NCBI GenBank assembly: GCA_902597095.1
Contig: CACJWK010000002.1
Coordinates: 82,834 to 146,833, forward strand
Origin: an uncultured Pseudohongiella sp.
GTDB lineage: Bacteria > Pseudomonadota > Gammaproteobacteria > Pseudomonadales > Pseudohongiellaceae
DNA: 64,000 bases
Direction of reading: 5' to 3'
In this document: piece by piece, positions 46,081 through 55,377 of the stretch
Layout of the letters: every line of letters begins with the position of its first letter
Numbering within the stretch: position 1 is the stretch's first letter
The notes under the pieces: generated by a model
The model's database searches: none
What the model saw: only the letters and a program-made list of their open reading frames with translations
What the model was told of the DNA's origin: nothing
Made by a program: the position numbers and the translations under genes

Positions 46081-47445
46081 TTATGGCGTTCGCGAAGCAA
46101 TAGCAGACCGGTCAACTGGCTGACCGTTCAGATAGACAGAGTGAATATCCCTCGTATTTCGGATATCTGAAGTGGGATCCGAGTTCAGAATCAGCAGGCT
46201 CGCCTGCTTGCCCGGCTCCAGCAGACCCAAACCCCGCAAGCCCAGATGTTTGGCGGCAAGAGAAGTGGCCGAGCGCAGCGCGTCCATCGGACTCATGCCC
46301 AAGCGCACATAGATCTCCAGCTCGCGGTGACCTGTATACCCAAATGGGTGTCCCGGCACCGCTCCTGCATCAGTGCCAAGCACGAGATCCAGACCCCCAA
46401 CCTCTATTCGTGCGAAGCCGGCGATGAGCTCGGATTCATTCGTTGCGTCGCGTTCAGGATGCACCTGACGTCTCTCTGAAGCCGACAAAGATTCCCTGAG
46501 ACCCTGCGACAAAAACGGGGTCAGAAACTGGTCCTCGCCAATGGCTTCCCTACGCAGTTCACCCAACCCGAGATTGGGTATCACAAAAACATCGGACTGC
46601 ACTGCCCGCTCGATCAGTTCATCCGTGAAATCACGGCCGATGCGTCCATGCAGAAACCCGTCTACGCCGGCACTGATGAGATCCTGCATGTCCGACGCAC
46701 TCTGTTGATGCACAAACACTTTCAGGCCTGCTTCTCCGGCATGTTGGGCGACTGCCCTGTAGATTTCTGGCGCAAGCTTAGTCTGACTGCCACCTCTGTC
46801 ATCCACCCAAATTTTGAGGAACTCAAACCCTTTTAGCGCCAAATCTGTAACTGTCTGTCGTGCCGACTCGGGGTCCGTAACACCGTAAAGTACCTGGTAT
46901 CCAGTTCTTGCTTGAACCTGCGATGTCTGCTCGAGAAACTGATTGTTAGGTCCCTCGCCGGGTGGAGCCAACCCCGCAGCGTAAAGAAATTCAGGCAGAT
47001 TCTTTCTCCTGCGCACTGTCGCCGCGAGCAACTGCGCTATTTCAGCAGGGTCACTGCCGGCTGAGAACACCGCGCCAAACCCGTAGTAGGCATATTGCTC
47101 AAGGTTGTCAGTCAGGTTTTCCAGTTCGTAATTATCAGCACCCCAGCTTTGCCGCGACTGGAAGCCAAGATGAGCATGGGCATCGATCAGAGCAGGCATG
47201 ACCCATTTCCCCTGAAGGTCAACCACCAATCCTGTGTCCGGCGGCGGCAAGTTCTCGCCCAGACTGACGATCAGTCCGTCTTCTATCAACACATCATGGT
47301 TAGTGAGGACACTGCCATCCCCGATAATCAGGCTGGCGTCCTCCAACAGCATCTTGTTCTGCGCTTGCGCGCCACAAATCACGCCGGCTGCAATGCAAAT
47401 GCCGAGAAACCAGGCATGGCTTCTGATCAATACACGGTAAGACAT
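46081..47445 (-). CDS. Secreted amidohydrolase-family protein
   Basis: 454 residues with signal peptide (FLGICIAAGVICGAQA). Amidohydrolase metal sites: DAHAHLGF (HxH), VFVHQQSASD, FLHGRIGRD, and LVLGTDAGAVPGHP. The C-terminal LGLLEPGKQASLLILNSDP is the classic second beta-domain. GGGAG precedes the Met at 47445; the 44-codon extension upstream is rejected. Likely hydrolyses an amide, imide or dipeptide in the periplasm; substrate unknown. It is divergent from fbiC. Confidence 0.88.
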   Translation of the reverse strand: MSYRVLIRSHAWFLGICIAAGVICGAQAQNKMLLEDASLIIGDGSVLTNHDVLIEDGLIVSLGENLPPPDTGLVVDLQGKWVMPALIDAHAHLGFQSRQSWGADNYELENLTDNLEQYAYYGFGAVFSAGSDPAEIAQLLAATVRRRKNLPEFLYAAGLAPPGEGPNNQFLEQTSQVQARTGYQVLYGVTDPESARQTVTDLALKGFEFLKIWVDDRGGSQTKLAPEIYRAVAQHAGEAGLKVFVHQQSASDMQDLISAGVDGFLHGRIGRDFTDELIERAVQSDVFVIPNLGLGELRREAIGEDQFLTPFLSQGLRESLSASERRQVHPERDATNESELIAGFARIEVGGLDLVLGTDAGAVPGHPFGYTGHRELEIYVRLGMSPMDALRSATSLAAKHLGLRGLGLLEPGKQASLLILNSDPTSDIRNTRDIHSVYLNGQPVDRSAIASRTP

Positions 47446-47634
47446 GGCACTCTCCCTGCCGGTGGTTCCAGAGGACGCTTTCCTGCCACGCTTGCCTGGT
47501 TGTCGTCGGTACAAGTGGCTTTGGGCTGTCGCAATTGTGTTTTTTGGGGCGAATCGGGTTCTCAACAGGTCGTTCACCCTGCTACTCTTTGGCTAGCATA
47601 CACATAATAAGCAATTTTCTGTGGGAACTCAGCA

Positions 47635-50076
47635 GTGAGCATTAGTAGCGACTGGCTAAGCGAAAGCGAAGCAATAGCCCTCGCCGGCAATTCGAATACC
47701 TCGTCACTTGCCAAAATGGCCTCTCAGCTTCGGGACAGTCATCACGGCAATCTGATCACGTATTCGCGCAAAGTGTTTGTGCCACTCACCCAGCTGTGCC
47801 GGGATGTTTGCCACTACTGCACCTTCGCCCAGACCCCAAGGCACCTGAATCAGGCTTTTATGTCGCCGGAAGAAGTGCTCACCCTATGTCAGGCCGGTGC
47901 TGAAGTGGGCTGTCAGGAAGCACTTTTCACACTGGGCGAAAAACCTGAGCTGCGATATCGAGCCGCCCGAGAAGCCCTCGCTGATCTCGGCTTCGACAGC
48001 ACGTTGGAATATGTGCGGGCCGTAGCTGAGAAGGTGTTAACAGAGACGGGACTGCTGCCTCACATCAACGCCGGCAATATGACTGCCCGCGAAATCGACA
48101 TGCTGAGATCAGTAAGCGCGTCTATGGGGATCATGTTGGAATCCGCTTCGCCCCGGCTGTGTCAGAAAGGCATGCCGCATTACGGGTCGCCAGACAAAGA
48201 CCCTGAGCTTCGCCTCCAAACGCTCGAACTCGCCGGTCAAGCCAGCGTGCCCTTCACCACAGGCATTCTGATCGGTATTGGCGAAACTCGACTTGAGCGC
48301 ATTGAATCATTGCTCGCGATCCGTCGATTGCATGAGCAGTATGGTCACATTCAAGAAGTCATTATTCAAAATTTCAGAGCCAAGCCACACACAAAAATGG
48401 CGCAGGCACCTGAGCCTGATCTGGAAGAGTTGATTTGGACGCTCGCCGTAACGCGTTTGATCTTCGGCTCTCAAATGAATATCCAAGCGCCCCCAAATCT
48501 GAGCCCGGGCGTTCTGCCACAACTGATCTCCGGAGGAATCAACGACTGGGGCGGCGTTTCTCCGGTAACACCGGATCATGTGAATCCCGAGGCCCCCTGG
48601 CCTCATCTGGATAATCTGGCCCAGCAAACTCAAGCGGCGGGCAAGTTCCTGGAACAGCGTCTGACGGTGTATCCAGAATATCTCCGTGCCGGAGCGCAAT
48701 GGCTCGATGGATCCGTGTTGCCGGCCGCAATGACTCACAGCGACAGCATCGGTTTGGCCAGGCGGGATCCCTGGAGGCCCGGCAGCAGCGCAGAGATACC
48801 CGCACTTGAACGCGGATTGTGCCGGGAACAGCCCGGACCGTCTGCCCCGATCGCGAGCATCATTGAACGCGCCCAGCAACAACAACCCCTGACAGAAGAA
48901 GACATTGAATCACTCTTTAAGGTTCGCGGTTCAGACTTCAGCGCGGTGATACGTGCCGCCGATGTGATCCGCGAAGAGCAATGTGGCGACACGGTCAGCT
49001 ACGTCGTGAATCGCAACATCAACTACACCAACGTTTGCTACTTTCGCTGTCAGTTCTGCGCCTTCTCGAAAGGAAAAATGAGTGAAAATCTCAGAGGGAA
49101 ACCCTACGACATCTCAGCAGAGGAAATCGCGCGCCGCGCCAGAGAAGCCTGGGACAGGGGCGCGACTGAAGTGTGCATGCAGGGAGGTATCCATCCTGAC
49201 TACACCGGTCAGACCTACCTAGATATCGTGACTACGGTCAAGCATGCTGCACCTGACATTCATGTACACGCCTTTTCTCCGCTTGAAGTATGGCAGGGTG
49301 CGGCGACTCTCGAAGTCAACCTCAAGGAATTCCTATGCCGCCTTAAAATGGCAGGACTCAGCACCCTACCCGGCACTGCAGCAGAGATTCTGCACGACGA
49401 GATCCGCGAACAGATCTGTGCCGACAAACTCAACACAGCGCAGTGGCTGGAAGTCATGCGGACCGCGCACGAAGTCGGCTTCAAATCTACCGCGACCATC
49501 ATGTTCGGGCATGTTGATCGACCCAAGCACTGGGCAGCCCACCTTCACGCCATCCGAGAGCTGCAGGATGCAAGCGGAGGCTTTACTGAATTTGTCCCGC
49601 TGCCCTATGTCGCAGCAGAGGCGCCCATGTACCGAAAAGGGAAATCAAGACTGGGGCCGACGCTACGTGAGGCTCTTCTCATGCATGCAGTGCCCCGGTT
49701 GGCATTGAATGGCGCTATTTCCAACATTCAGACCTCCTGGGTGAAAATGGGCCGAGAGGGCGCCATGCTCGCCCTGCGGTGTGGAGCTAATGACCTTGGC
49801 GGCAGTCTGATGAACGAAAGCATCACCCGCGCAGCGGGCGCTGAGCACGGCCAGGAATGGTCACCTGCAGAGATGGCCACCGCCATCAGCGATCTTGGGC
49901 GCCAAGCGAAGATGCGCACCACGCTGTATGCCGAGGCCCCTGCTGCGCAGCAGGAGCGAGCATTCAATGCGGGCGCACTCAGTCAGATTATCAACAGTGA
50001 CGCTGGAAAATTTCAGACAAGCAAGTCTCTGAATGATGCGCAGACATCACACTGCCCCGCCGGCCAAGCCCGGTAG
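47635..50076 (+). CDS. fbiC: F420 biosynthesis FO synthase, CofG-CofH fusion
   Basis: 813-residue radical-SAM enzyme that makes the deazaflavin FO from a pyrimidine intermediate and tyrosine, the first step to coenzyme F420. Two radical-SAM domains in the FbiC order: CofG (about 1-380) with CRDVCHYC at Cys55/59/62, and CofH (about 440-800) with CYFRCQFC at Cys468/472/475. CofG features include YSRKVFVPLTQLCRDVC and INAGNMT; CofH features include MQGGIHPDYTG and FVPLPYVAAEAP. The start is GTG at 47635 after GGGAA. No cofC, cofD or cofE gene is in the window, so the rest of the pathway must be elsewhere. The fused form is typical of actinobacteria and some proteobacteria. Confidence 0.95.
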   Translation: MSISSDWLSESEAIALAGNSNTSSLAKMASQLRDSHHGNLITYSRKVFVPLTQLCRDVCHYCTFAQTPRHLNQAFMSPEEVLTLCQAGAEVGCQEALFTLGEKPELRYRAAREALADLGFDSTLEYVRAVAEKVLTETGLLPHINAGNMTAREIDMLRSVSASMGIMLESASPRLCQKGMPHYGSPDKDPELRLQTLELAGQASVPFTTGILIGIGETRLERIESLLAIRRLHEQYGHIQEVIIQNFRAKPHTKMAQAPEPDLEELIWTLAVTRLIFGSQMNIQAPPNLSPGVLPQLISGGINDWGGVSPVTPDHVNPEAPWPHLDNLAQQTQAAGKFLEQRLTVYPEYLRAGAQWLDGSVLPAAMTHSDSIGLARRDPWRPGSSAEIPALERGLCREQPGPSAPIASIIERAQQQQPLTEEDIESLFKVRGSDFSAVIRAADVIREEQCGDTVSYVVNRNINYTNVCYFRCQFCAFSKGKMSENLRGKPYDISAEEIARRAREAWDRGATEVCMQGGIHPDYTGQTYLDIVTTVKHAAPDIHVHAFSPLEVWQGAATLEVNLKEFLCRLKMAGLSTLPGTAAEILHDEIREQICADKLNTAQWLEVMRTAHEVGFKSTATIMFGHVDRPKHWAAHLHAIRELQDASGGFTEFVPLPYVAAEAPMYRKGKSRLGPTLREALLMHAVPRLALNGAISNIQTSWVKMGREGAMLALRCGANDLGGSLMNESITRAAGAEHGQEWSPAEMATAISDLGRQAKMRTTLYAEAPAAQQERAFNAGALSQIINSDAGKFQTSKSLNDAQTSHCPAGQAR

Positions 50077-50221
50077 TTTGAATTCCGACCGCAGGTAAAA
50101 GATCGGCGCCTCTGTTTGTGGCGTAGCATCACTGATACAATGCCGCGCCTTGTCTGGCGATGGAGTTATCGACAGCATGGAGGCACGTCAATCTATGGCG
50201 TCAGCACAGGAAACATTCCGC

Positions 50222-51115
50222 ATGAAAATAAGCATCACAGGAGCAAACAGCAGCGTCGGCATCAACCTGCTGTCCCACTTGAGTGAGAAAGAGGGCATAG
50301 AGACAGTCGCCGGAGTGCGCTCAGAGTCCGCGTTCGCCAGCCTCCCTAAATCCGCTTCAATCAGTCCCGCGATAATTGCTTATGATAATCCAGAGAGTCT
50401 CAAGCAGGCACTCGCCGGCGCTGACTGTCTCATTCATCTGGCCGGCATCCTTATTGAAAATAAACATTCCAACTATGCCAGCGCCAACGTTGCTGCGACC
50501 GCTGCTGTTGTCAAAGCTGCCCAGGATTGCAATGTGGGACATATTATTTTTATCAGCGTTGTCGGAGCCGGCGCCGACTCGCGCAATGCGTATTTTCGTT
50601 CCAAAGGTGTTGGCGAAGAGCTGGTTTTGAACTCTGGCATCCCCGCAACGGTTTTGCGCACGCCGATTCTGATGGGGCCTGGTACCGCCGGCGCGAACTC
50701 TCTTCTCAGCGCCGTCTCCAGCGGCCAAACCAAAGTGCTGGGTGGCGGAGACTACTGTATGCGCCCCCTCGATACGGATGACCTCAGTCAGGGGCTGTCG
50801 AAACTGGCCTGCAGCCCTGTGACGGACAGTCATGTGTATGAGCTGGTCGGCCCGGAACCGATTGCCTACCGCGACCTGATAAAGAAAGCAGGAAACTTAG
50901 TGGGTAAGGAGGTTCAAGTGGGCTCTGTACCGATCCTGATGGCCAAATTGGGAGCGGCGGTTACCAGCACGCTCAAGGGCGGCGGTATCACACCCACCGT
51001 CATCGATGTCATTACCATGAATGAAGTCGTCACAGAGAATGCCAATGGAAAAATTGGCATCAGCCTGACACCTCTTGAAGACACTCTCAGAAAAATACTG
51101 ATAAGCGAGTCCTGA
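50222..51115 (+). CDS. NAD(P)H-binding atypical SDR protein
   Basis: 297 residues with Rossmann KISITGANSSVGINLLSHL at the N-terminus and LIHLAGILIENKH, FISVVGAGADSRNAYFRSKG and PATVLRTPILMGPG following, like complex-I NDUFA9/NmrA-type SDRs. The active YxxxK is replaced by YFRSK with an unusual spacing. AGGAAAC precedes Met at 50222. It is nearly joined to the next gene (1-base gap), so they are co-transcribed. Substrate unknown. Confidence 0.8.
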   Translation: MKISITGANSSVGINLLSHLSEKEGIETVAGVRSESAFASLPKSASISPAIIAYDNPESLKQALAGADCLIHLAGILIENKHSNYASANVAATAAVVKAAQDCNVGHIIFISVVGAGADSRNAYFRSKGVGEELVLNSGIPATVLRTPILMGPGTAGANSLLSAVSSGQTKVLGGGDYCMRPLDTDDLSQGLSKLACSPVTDSHVYELVGPEPIAYRDLIKKAGNLVGKEVQVGSVPILMAKLGAAVTSTLKGGGITPTVIDVITMNEVVTENANGKIGISLTPLEDTLRKILISES

Positions 51116-51116
51116 T

Positions 51117-52112
51117 ATGAGTGACCACGATACCGCCGAAGCAAACACAGGCGAAGTTGAAGAAGAAAATTCTGCCGCGAAAAAGAAGCAAAGCCCGCTG
51201 GGCAGAATCATTTTTCTGCTGATCACCGGTGCCTGTTTTGTCTATCTCTATTTTCGATTAAACGGCGCCGCAGCCAGAGAGGGCCTACCGTTGACCGAAT
51301 ACATGACACAGGTCTTTGCAAACGTTGCCTGGGGTCCGTGGCTGGCGCTCATGATGGCCTATTCACTGTTTTATTTTCTCATCGACACGCTTGTCGTAAC
51401 ACGGGCTCTGAACTGGCTGCTGGCAGATATCAAGTACAAGGACATCCTGCCCATCCGCGCGAGCGCCTACATCATATCGATATTCAATGAACAAATCGGT
51501 AAAGGCGCCATGGCTTACTATCTGAACAAGCGGGATCAGATTCCGGGCTGGGAAGTCGGTTCAGTCATGCTGTTCATCATGTTCTGCGAAATTTTCTATC
51601 TGCTGGTCTGGGCTACAGTGGGCTACATTTTTGGGGGTGGCGGACTCCCGGAAGTCTTCCAGATCATGCCAGTCATCAGTATCGGAGCCACCGTCTTTCT
51701 GATTCTCTGGCTTCTGTATTTCAACGGCACTCTGTTACCGAACAATCAGCTTCGGGAGAGACGAATTCTGCACGGCTTCCGCCGCGCAAAGCTGTGGCAT
51801 TATGGCGCTTTCTTTTTACTCCGATCACCGGCCCTGCTCGCCGCGATCGTAGTCTATACAATAGCATTAAATCTGTTCGGCGTTGAAGCTTCTTTCCTGA
51901 CTCTCTTACCCTACCTGCCAGTGATTTTCTTCGCCGCTGCTGTGCCAACCCCTATGAGAGCCGCAGCAATTACTTTTTGGGTGATTTTATTTCCCGAAAA
52001 TGAGGGGCAGATGGCAGCCTTTGGATTTGTCCAGCACAACTTTTTTATCCTGTTCAACGCAATTATTGGCCTGATTTTCTGGCGCCGGGCACAGCGCGAT
52101 CTGTTTGCCTGA
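51117..52112 (+). CDS. Flippase-like/UPF0104-type membrane protein
   Basis: 331 residues with a charged 30-residue N-terminus and about seven to eight membrane helices. Motifs such as ASAYIISIFNEQIGKGAMAY resemble the lysylphosphatidylglycerol-synthase membrane domain and related flippase-like proteins. No catalytic cytosolic domain. It lies one base after the SDR gene and 6 bases before the CDP-alcohol transferase, so a lipid-linked role is a reasonable inference. Confidence 0.65.
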   Translation: MSDHDTAEANTGEVEEENSAAKKKQSPLGRIIFLLITGACFVYLYFRLNGAAAREGLPLTEYMTQVFANVAWGPWLALMMAYSLFYFLIDTLVVTRALNWLLADIKYKDILPIRASAYIISIFNEQIGKGAMAYYLNKRDQIPGWEVGSVMLFIMFCEIFYLLVWATVGYIFGGGGLPEVFQIMPVISIGATVFLILWLLYFNGTLLPNNQLRERRILHGFRRAKLWHYGAFFLLRSPALLAAIVVYTIALNLFGVEASFLTLLPYLPVIFFAAAVPTPMRAAAITFWVILFPENEGQMAAFGFVQHNFFILFNAIIGLIFWRRAQRDLFA

Positions 52113-52118
52113 CACTAC

Positions 52119-52676
52119 ATGGCCAATCTGCTCACCTTCTCCCGCCTGCTGCTGGCGCTGCCAGTAGCCTGGGCGTTGGCCGACAGTGAATTCCTGCCAG
52201 CCTGGGCACTCGCGCTGTGTCTTTTTGCGGCAATTGTCAGTGATTATATAGACGGAAAAATCGCACGGGCCCTTGGCACAGCGTCTGCCCGCGGTCAGAT
52301 TTTTGATCATGCAACAGATTTTCTTTTCGTAACTTCAGGATTGGCCGGCGCGGCCTATGCCGGCCTCGTCCCCGGACTCCTGCCGATTCTGATCACGGTA
52401 GCCTTCAGTCAGTATGTGCTGGACTCCTATTTCCTCTACCGCCAGAAAAGTTTGCGAATGAGCTTTCTGGGGCGCTGGAATGGTGTGTTCTATTTTGGCC
52501 CCCTCTTGTTAATCGGTTGTGCAAGACTGCTTGAAGACAATCAATGGGCTGCTGTCTTCGTTTTGTCTGGGCTGAATCTGCTGGTCTGGGCACTTATTGT
52601 CAGCACAGTGCTGTCCGTCATCGACAGAGCCATCGCGCCATTCACGCAACAGCGATCTGCAAACGGGACGCCCTAA
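52119..52676 (+). CDS. CDP-alcohol phosphatidyltransferase
   Basis: 185-residue membrane enzyme of phospholipid head-group transfer. The family motif DG-x2-AR-x8-G-x3-D-x3-D reads DGKIARALGTASARGQIFDH and continues to ATD. About five membrane helices. The alcohol acceptor (glycerol phosphate, inositol phosphate or other) cannot be read. It ends an apparent three-gene operon with the SDR and flippase-like genes. Confidence 0.88.
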   Translation: MANLLTFSRLLLALPVAWALADSEFLPAWALALCLFAAIVSDYIDGKIARALGTASARGQIFDHATDFLFVTSGLAGAAYAGLVPGLLPILITVAFSQYVLDSYFLYRQKSLRMSFLGRWNGVFYFGPLLLIGCARLLEDNQWAAVFVLSGLNLLVWALIVSTVLSVIDRAIAPFTQQRSANGTP

Positions 52677-52679
52677 TCA

Positions 52680-53073
52680 AGCTGAATCGCCTGAGATAAC
52701 CCATGCGGAAACTTATGGCGCGAAAGCAGAAATCCGGGCCCCGCCCTTTCAGGAGTCCCGTCGCGCCGAATATTTTCTGGAGCGCATCAAGGAACGTGGT
52801 TTTCCCGATGCGTACATTGATGAGGGGGGCGGTGATGGCGGCGGTGCGCATTCGCGCGACGAGTGGTTCAGTCCGGTCAACTCGCATCAGGCCCGCAAAT
52901 GCTGCTGCTGACGTTGCTCGCGCTGGCTGACATTGAGGGTGTCAGCGAGCCCCTTCTGGAAGAGATAGACAACAAGCACTCTGTCAGTGGCGCGAGACAA
53001 CCCTGGCTGGATATTCCGGGATTCCGGCGGTGTATCATGTTCGTCCGGAGAGCAGCCCGTCAGAAAAGGAAGG
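52680..53073 (+). pseudogene. Possible N-terminal fragment of an M20-type peptidase
   Basis: In one frame the DNA reads EIRAPPFQESRRAEYFLERI and GFPDAYIDEGGGDGG, a close match to the start of M20/M28-type zinc peptidases (IPAPPF, FLERxxxxGF, YIDE). The frame ends at 52911 and no zinc site follows; an adjacent frame gives MLLLTLLALADIEGVSEPLL without clear homology. It looks like a truncated relic. The family call is tentative. Confidence 0.4.
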
Positions 53074-53625
53074 TTATTGCAGGGTTGCCGACTTCGCCAT
53101 ACCGGCAGCTGTCGTTACCAGCCCCCAATCCGCCTGCTGCGTCACCCGCTCTATGACCTCAAATATCGAATTCAGCAATTCCGGCGTTACTGCGATCGTC
53201 AGCGCGTGCCCTGGGACTGACTGAAAGCTCAGAGCATGAGTCCCTTCGCCCTTCCCATTCGGCGTGAGATCTACCCGCTTGACCAGTTCGCCCTGCTCGC
53301 CGAGCGGAAACTGCTCACCCGGGCGAAATGCCTGCCCGAAGTCCTGCTGAGACGCGACCAGCTCCTGCTGGATATCGGCCTGCACAACCGTCGCCGCTCC
53401 GGCACTCCCCGCTACCGCAACCGAACTGTCTGCACTGGTCTCATCTACTCCCTCAGAGGGGAGTCGATAGGCACTTACTTTAACTTTGAAATCGCCCAGC
53501 ATACTGAGACAAAAACGGCGCGTTAACCAGAGCCGGTACTCTTCTCCTGCCGTGTTGGTGATTCGCAGTAAAATCCGGTCCTGCGCGCTGTTATAACCTG
53601 CATCAAATTGACTAAGACCGCTCAT
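53074..53625 (-). CDS. Conserved hypothetical protein
   Basis: 183 residues, soluble, no signal. SGLSQFDAGYNSAQDRILLR, AGEEYRLWLTRRFCLSMLG and a Trp-containing end (QQADWGLVTT) match a small protein family I have seen in proteobacteria without a known function. The open frame reaches 53733, but the Met at 53625 gives the family N-terminus. No clear ribosome site. It partly overlaps the M20-like relic on the other strand. Confidence 0.7.
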   Translation of the reverse strand: MSGLSQFDAGYNSAQDRILLRITNTAGEEYRLWLTRRFCLSMLGDFKVKVSAYRLPSEGVDETSADSSVAVAGSAGAATVVQADIQQELVASQQDFGQAFRPGEQFPLGEQGELVKRVDLTPNGKGEGTHALSFQSVPGHALTIAVTPELLNSIFEVIERVTQQADWGLVTTAAGMAKSATLQ

Positions 53626-53798
53626 CGGAAACCGGCACCCCCTGCCCTCGACTGATTCGTCAGTGTTCGTAAAAACCTGCAAAGACTCCGCAACAACAGC
53701 ATTTCTGATCGCTGCCCGAGGCAGCCTGCGCAATTCAATTCTCCATCTGCTGTTCCCGGGCCATCCATCAGCTGGCCGCTCGCTGCAACCAGTTCGAA

Positions 53799-54623
53799 CT
53801 AGTTGTTGCTGCCTGCACCCTTTCGCAGATGTCCGTAGAGCAACTCCTCAGTAAATTCGACACACTTGAATTCTAGCAGCTGCATGTTGTCATCAAGGCG
53901 GCGGTACAGCGGAAAACTGACTTTCCAGGGACGGGTGTAGACATTCGGGTCTTCGAGGGTCGCCTCATACTGGATCACGTTCGGCCCAAGGTGGGTATAC
54001 CGCTCGGTGACACGAAGCGCATCCGTATGATGATTTCCAGCATGATCCAACCAGGTGTCAGGCACCTGATCAGTCACCTCAATTACGAGCGTGTCGCCTT
54101 CATAGTGCGCCAGATTGTGACCCATCCAACTTAGAATCGGCGCCTCAAAATCTGGCTGATCGACGTAGACAATACGACTTGCACTGGCGAACTCGTAGGC
54201 AAAGATGATGTGATCGGTTGACTGCACAATCTGAAATGGAAAAGGCAGATAATTCGCCCGCGGGACCCCCGGCATATAGCATTTGACCAGCGGATCATCA
54301 GACAGCCAATCTGACTTGTTTTCCTGCTGCTGCGCACGGGCTTCAGGGGTGTATGGAATTTCATTTCCCTCAACGATACCCAGACCCGCCGGAATCGCTC
54401 CGATGGCACCCGCTGCCACCAGAGGGCCGAAGCTTGCAGCGTGAGGCTCGACGTCCCAATTTGCCGTGTTAATAGCCTGCCAGATACCGTTGAAATCTGG
54501 CCGCCCGTCGGCCGTTCTCGGAATATCCTGGGCAGCAGTGAGCGAACTCACTGCAAGCAGTGTCAGACACAGACTGGATCTGATCAATAACGATTTGGAG
54601 CGGTGACAGATGAGCTTGAGCAT
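53799..54623 (-). CDS. Secreted protein of the ADGRPDFNGIW family
   Basis: 274 residues with signal peptide (SLCLTLLAVSSLTAAQ). Family landmarks: ADGRPDFNGIW after the signal, KCYMPGVPRANYLPFPFQIV, YEGDTLVIEVTDQVPDTWLD and DPNVYTRPW near the end. The same order occurs in the broken gene at 29422. Secreted proteins of unknown function, common beside redox or degradative genes. AAGAG stands 7 bases before Met at 54623; upstream Mets are rejected. Confidence 0.85.
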   Translation of the reverse strand: MLKLICHRSKSLLIRSSLCLTLLAVSSLTAAQDIPRTADGRPDFNGIWQAINTANWDVEPHAASFGPLVAAGAIGAIPAGLGIVEGNEIPYTPEARAQQQENKSDWLSDDPLVKCYMPGVPRANYLPFPFQIVQSTDHIIFAYEFASASRIVYVDQPDFEAPILSWMGHNLAHYEGDTLVIEVTDQVPDTWLDHAGNHHTDALRVTERYTHLGPNVIQYEATLEDPNVYTRPWKVSFPLYRRLDDNMQLLEFKCVEFTEELLYGHLRKGAGSNN

Positions 54624-54840
54624 AGGCATCTCTTTGTTTTTCTCATTGTGGGCTTGGCCAAAAATACTAGCACAGACCTCAGCCCGCAACACCGCCCTTC
54701 AAGTCGCCTTTCCTCCTGATCACCCCCGAGCCCCAAACCCGAAGCCGGGTCAGAGCAAAGCTTTGCAGACTCACTTTTGTGTCAATAAAGCTTTATACTT
54801 AGCGGCTCACTAACACCCTACATCGATCCCGGAAGCAAAC

Positions 54841-55350
54841 ATTCTGTATTTATTAGCAGCCCTAGAAGAGACAGGCCTCAGCATCTTGCTGCGCGAATCC
54901 GGCGTCGCCTTTTTCAGCTCTCTGACTTTGCACTCGCTGGCGATGGCTTTCGTCGTCGGGGTTAATCTGGCACTGGCATTCAGTTTGCTGGGGCTGATTC
55001 CCAGCCTGCTCAACAAACGCTTTGAGCCTTTTTTTACGCTACACTGGTGGGCGGTTGGGCTGATTTTCGTCTCTGGCGTGGCGCTCCTAATCGCTTATCC
55101 AGCTAAGGCACTGACCAATCCGGTATTTTATCTGAAGTTCACAGCACTGAGCGCAGGTCTGTTGATTACCCGACGGTTGCAGCGCTCCATGCACTGCCAG
55201 ATTGCAAACCATCAGCCACCGCCGGATGATGAACCTTCCAATGGGGTTCCGACCGCGTTTGCCATGCTGGCATGCTGGGTGGTGACTATCGGAGCCGGCC
55301 GGTTTCTGGCCTACACGCATTCTGTACTGCTGGCTTCCCGCTATTTCTGA
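54841..55350 (+). CDS. DUF6644-type membrane protein, single domain, probable non-ATG start
   Basis: 169 residues with four helices, matching one half of the 37079 protein: SLTLHSLAMAFVVGVNLALA (conserved His), LTNPVFYLKFTALSAG. No in-frame ATG precedes the domain. GGAAG at 54831-54835 is followed 5 bases later by ATT (54841) and 8 bases later by CTG (54844), and the reading starts with LYLLAALEETGLSILLRESG as homologues do, so initiation is probably at ATT or CTG; TTG at 54886 would lose part of the domain. The second half-gene follows 27 bases downstream. Confidence 0.7.
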   Translation: MLYLLAALEETGLSILLRESGVAFFSSLTLHSLAMAFVVGVNLALAFSLLGLIPSLLNKRFEPFFTLHWWAVGLIFVSGVALLIAYPAKALTNPVFYLKFTALSAGLLITRRLQRSMHCQIANHQPPPDDEPSNGVPTAFAMLACWVVTIGAGRFLAYTHSVLLASRYF

Positions 55351-55377
55351 TCCTGCCCGAGGGGTTATTTACTCGAC

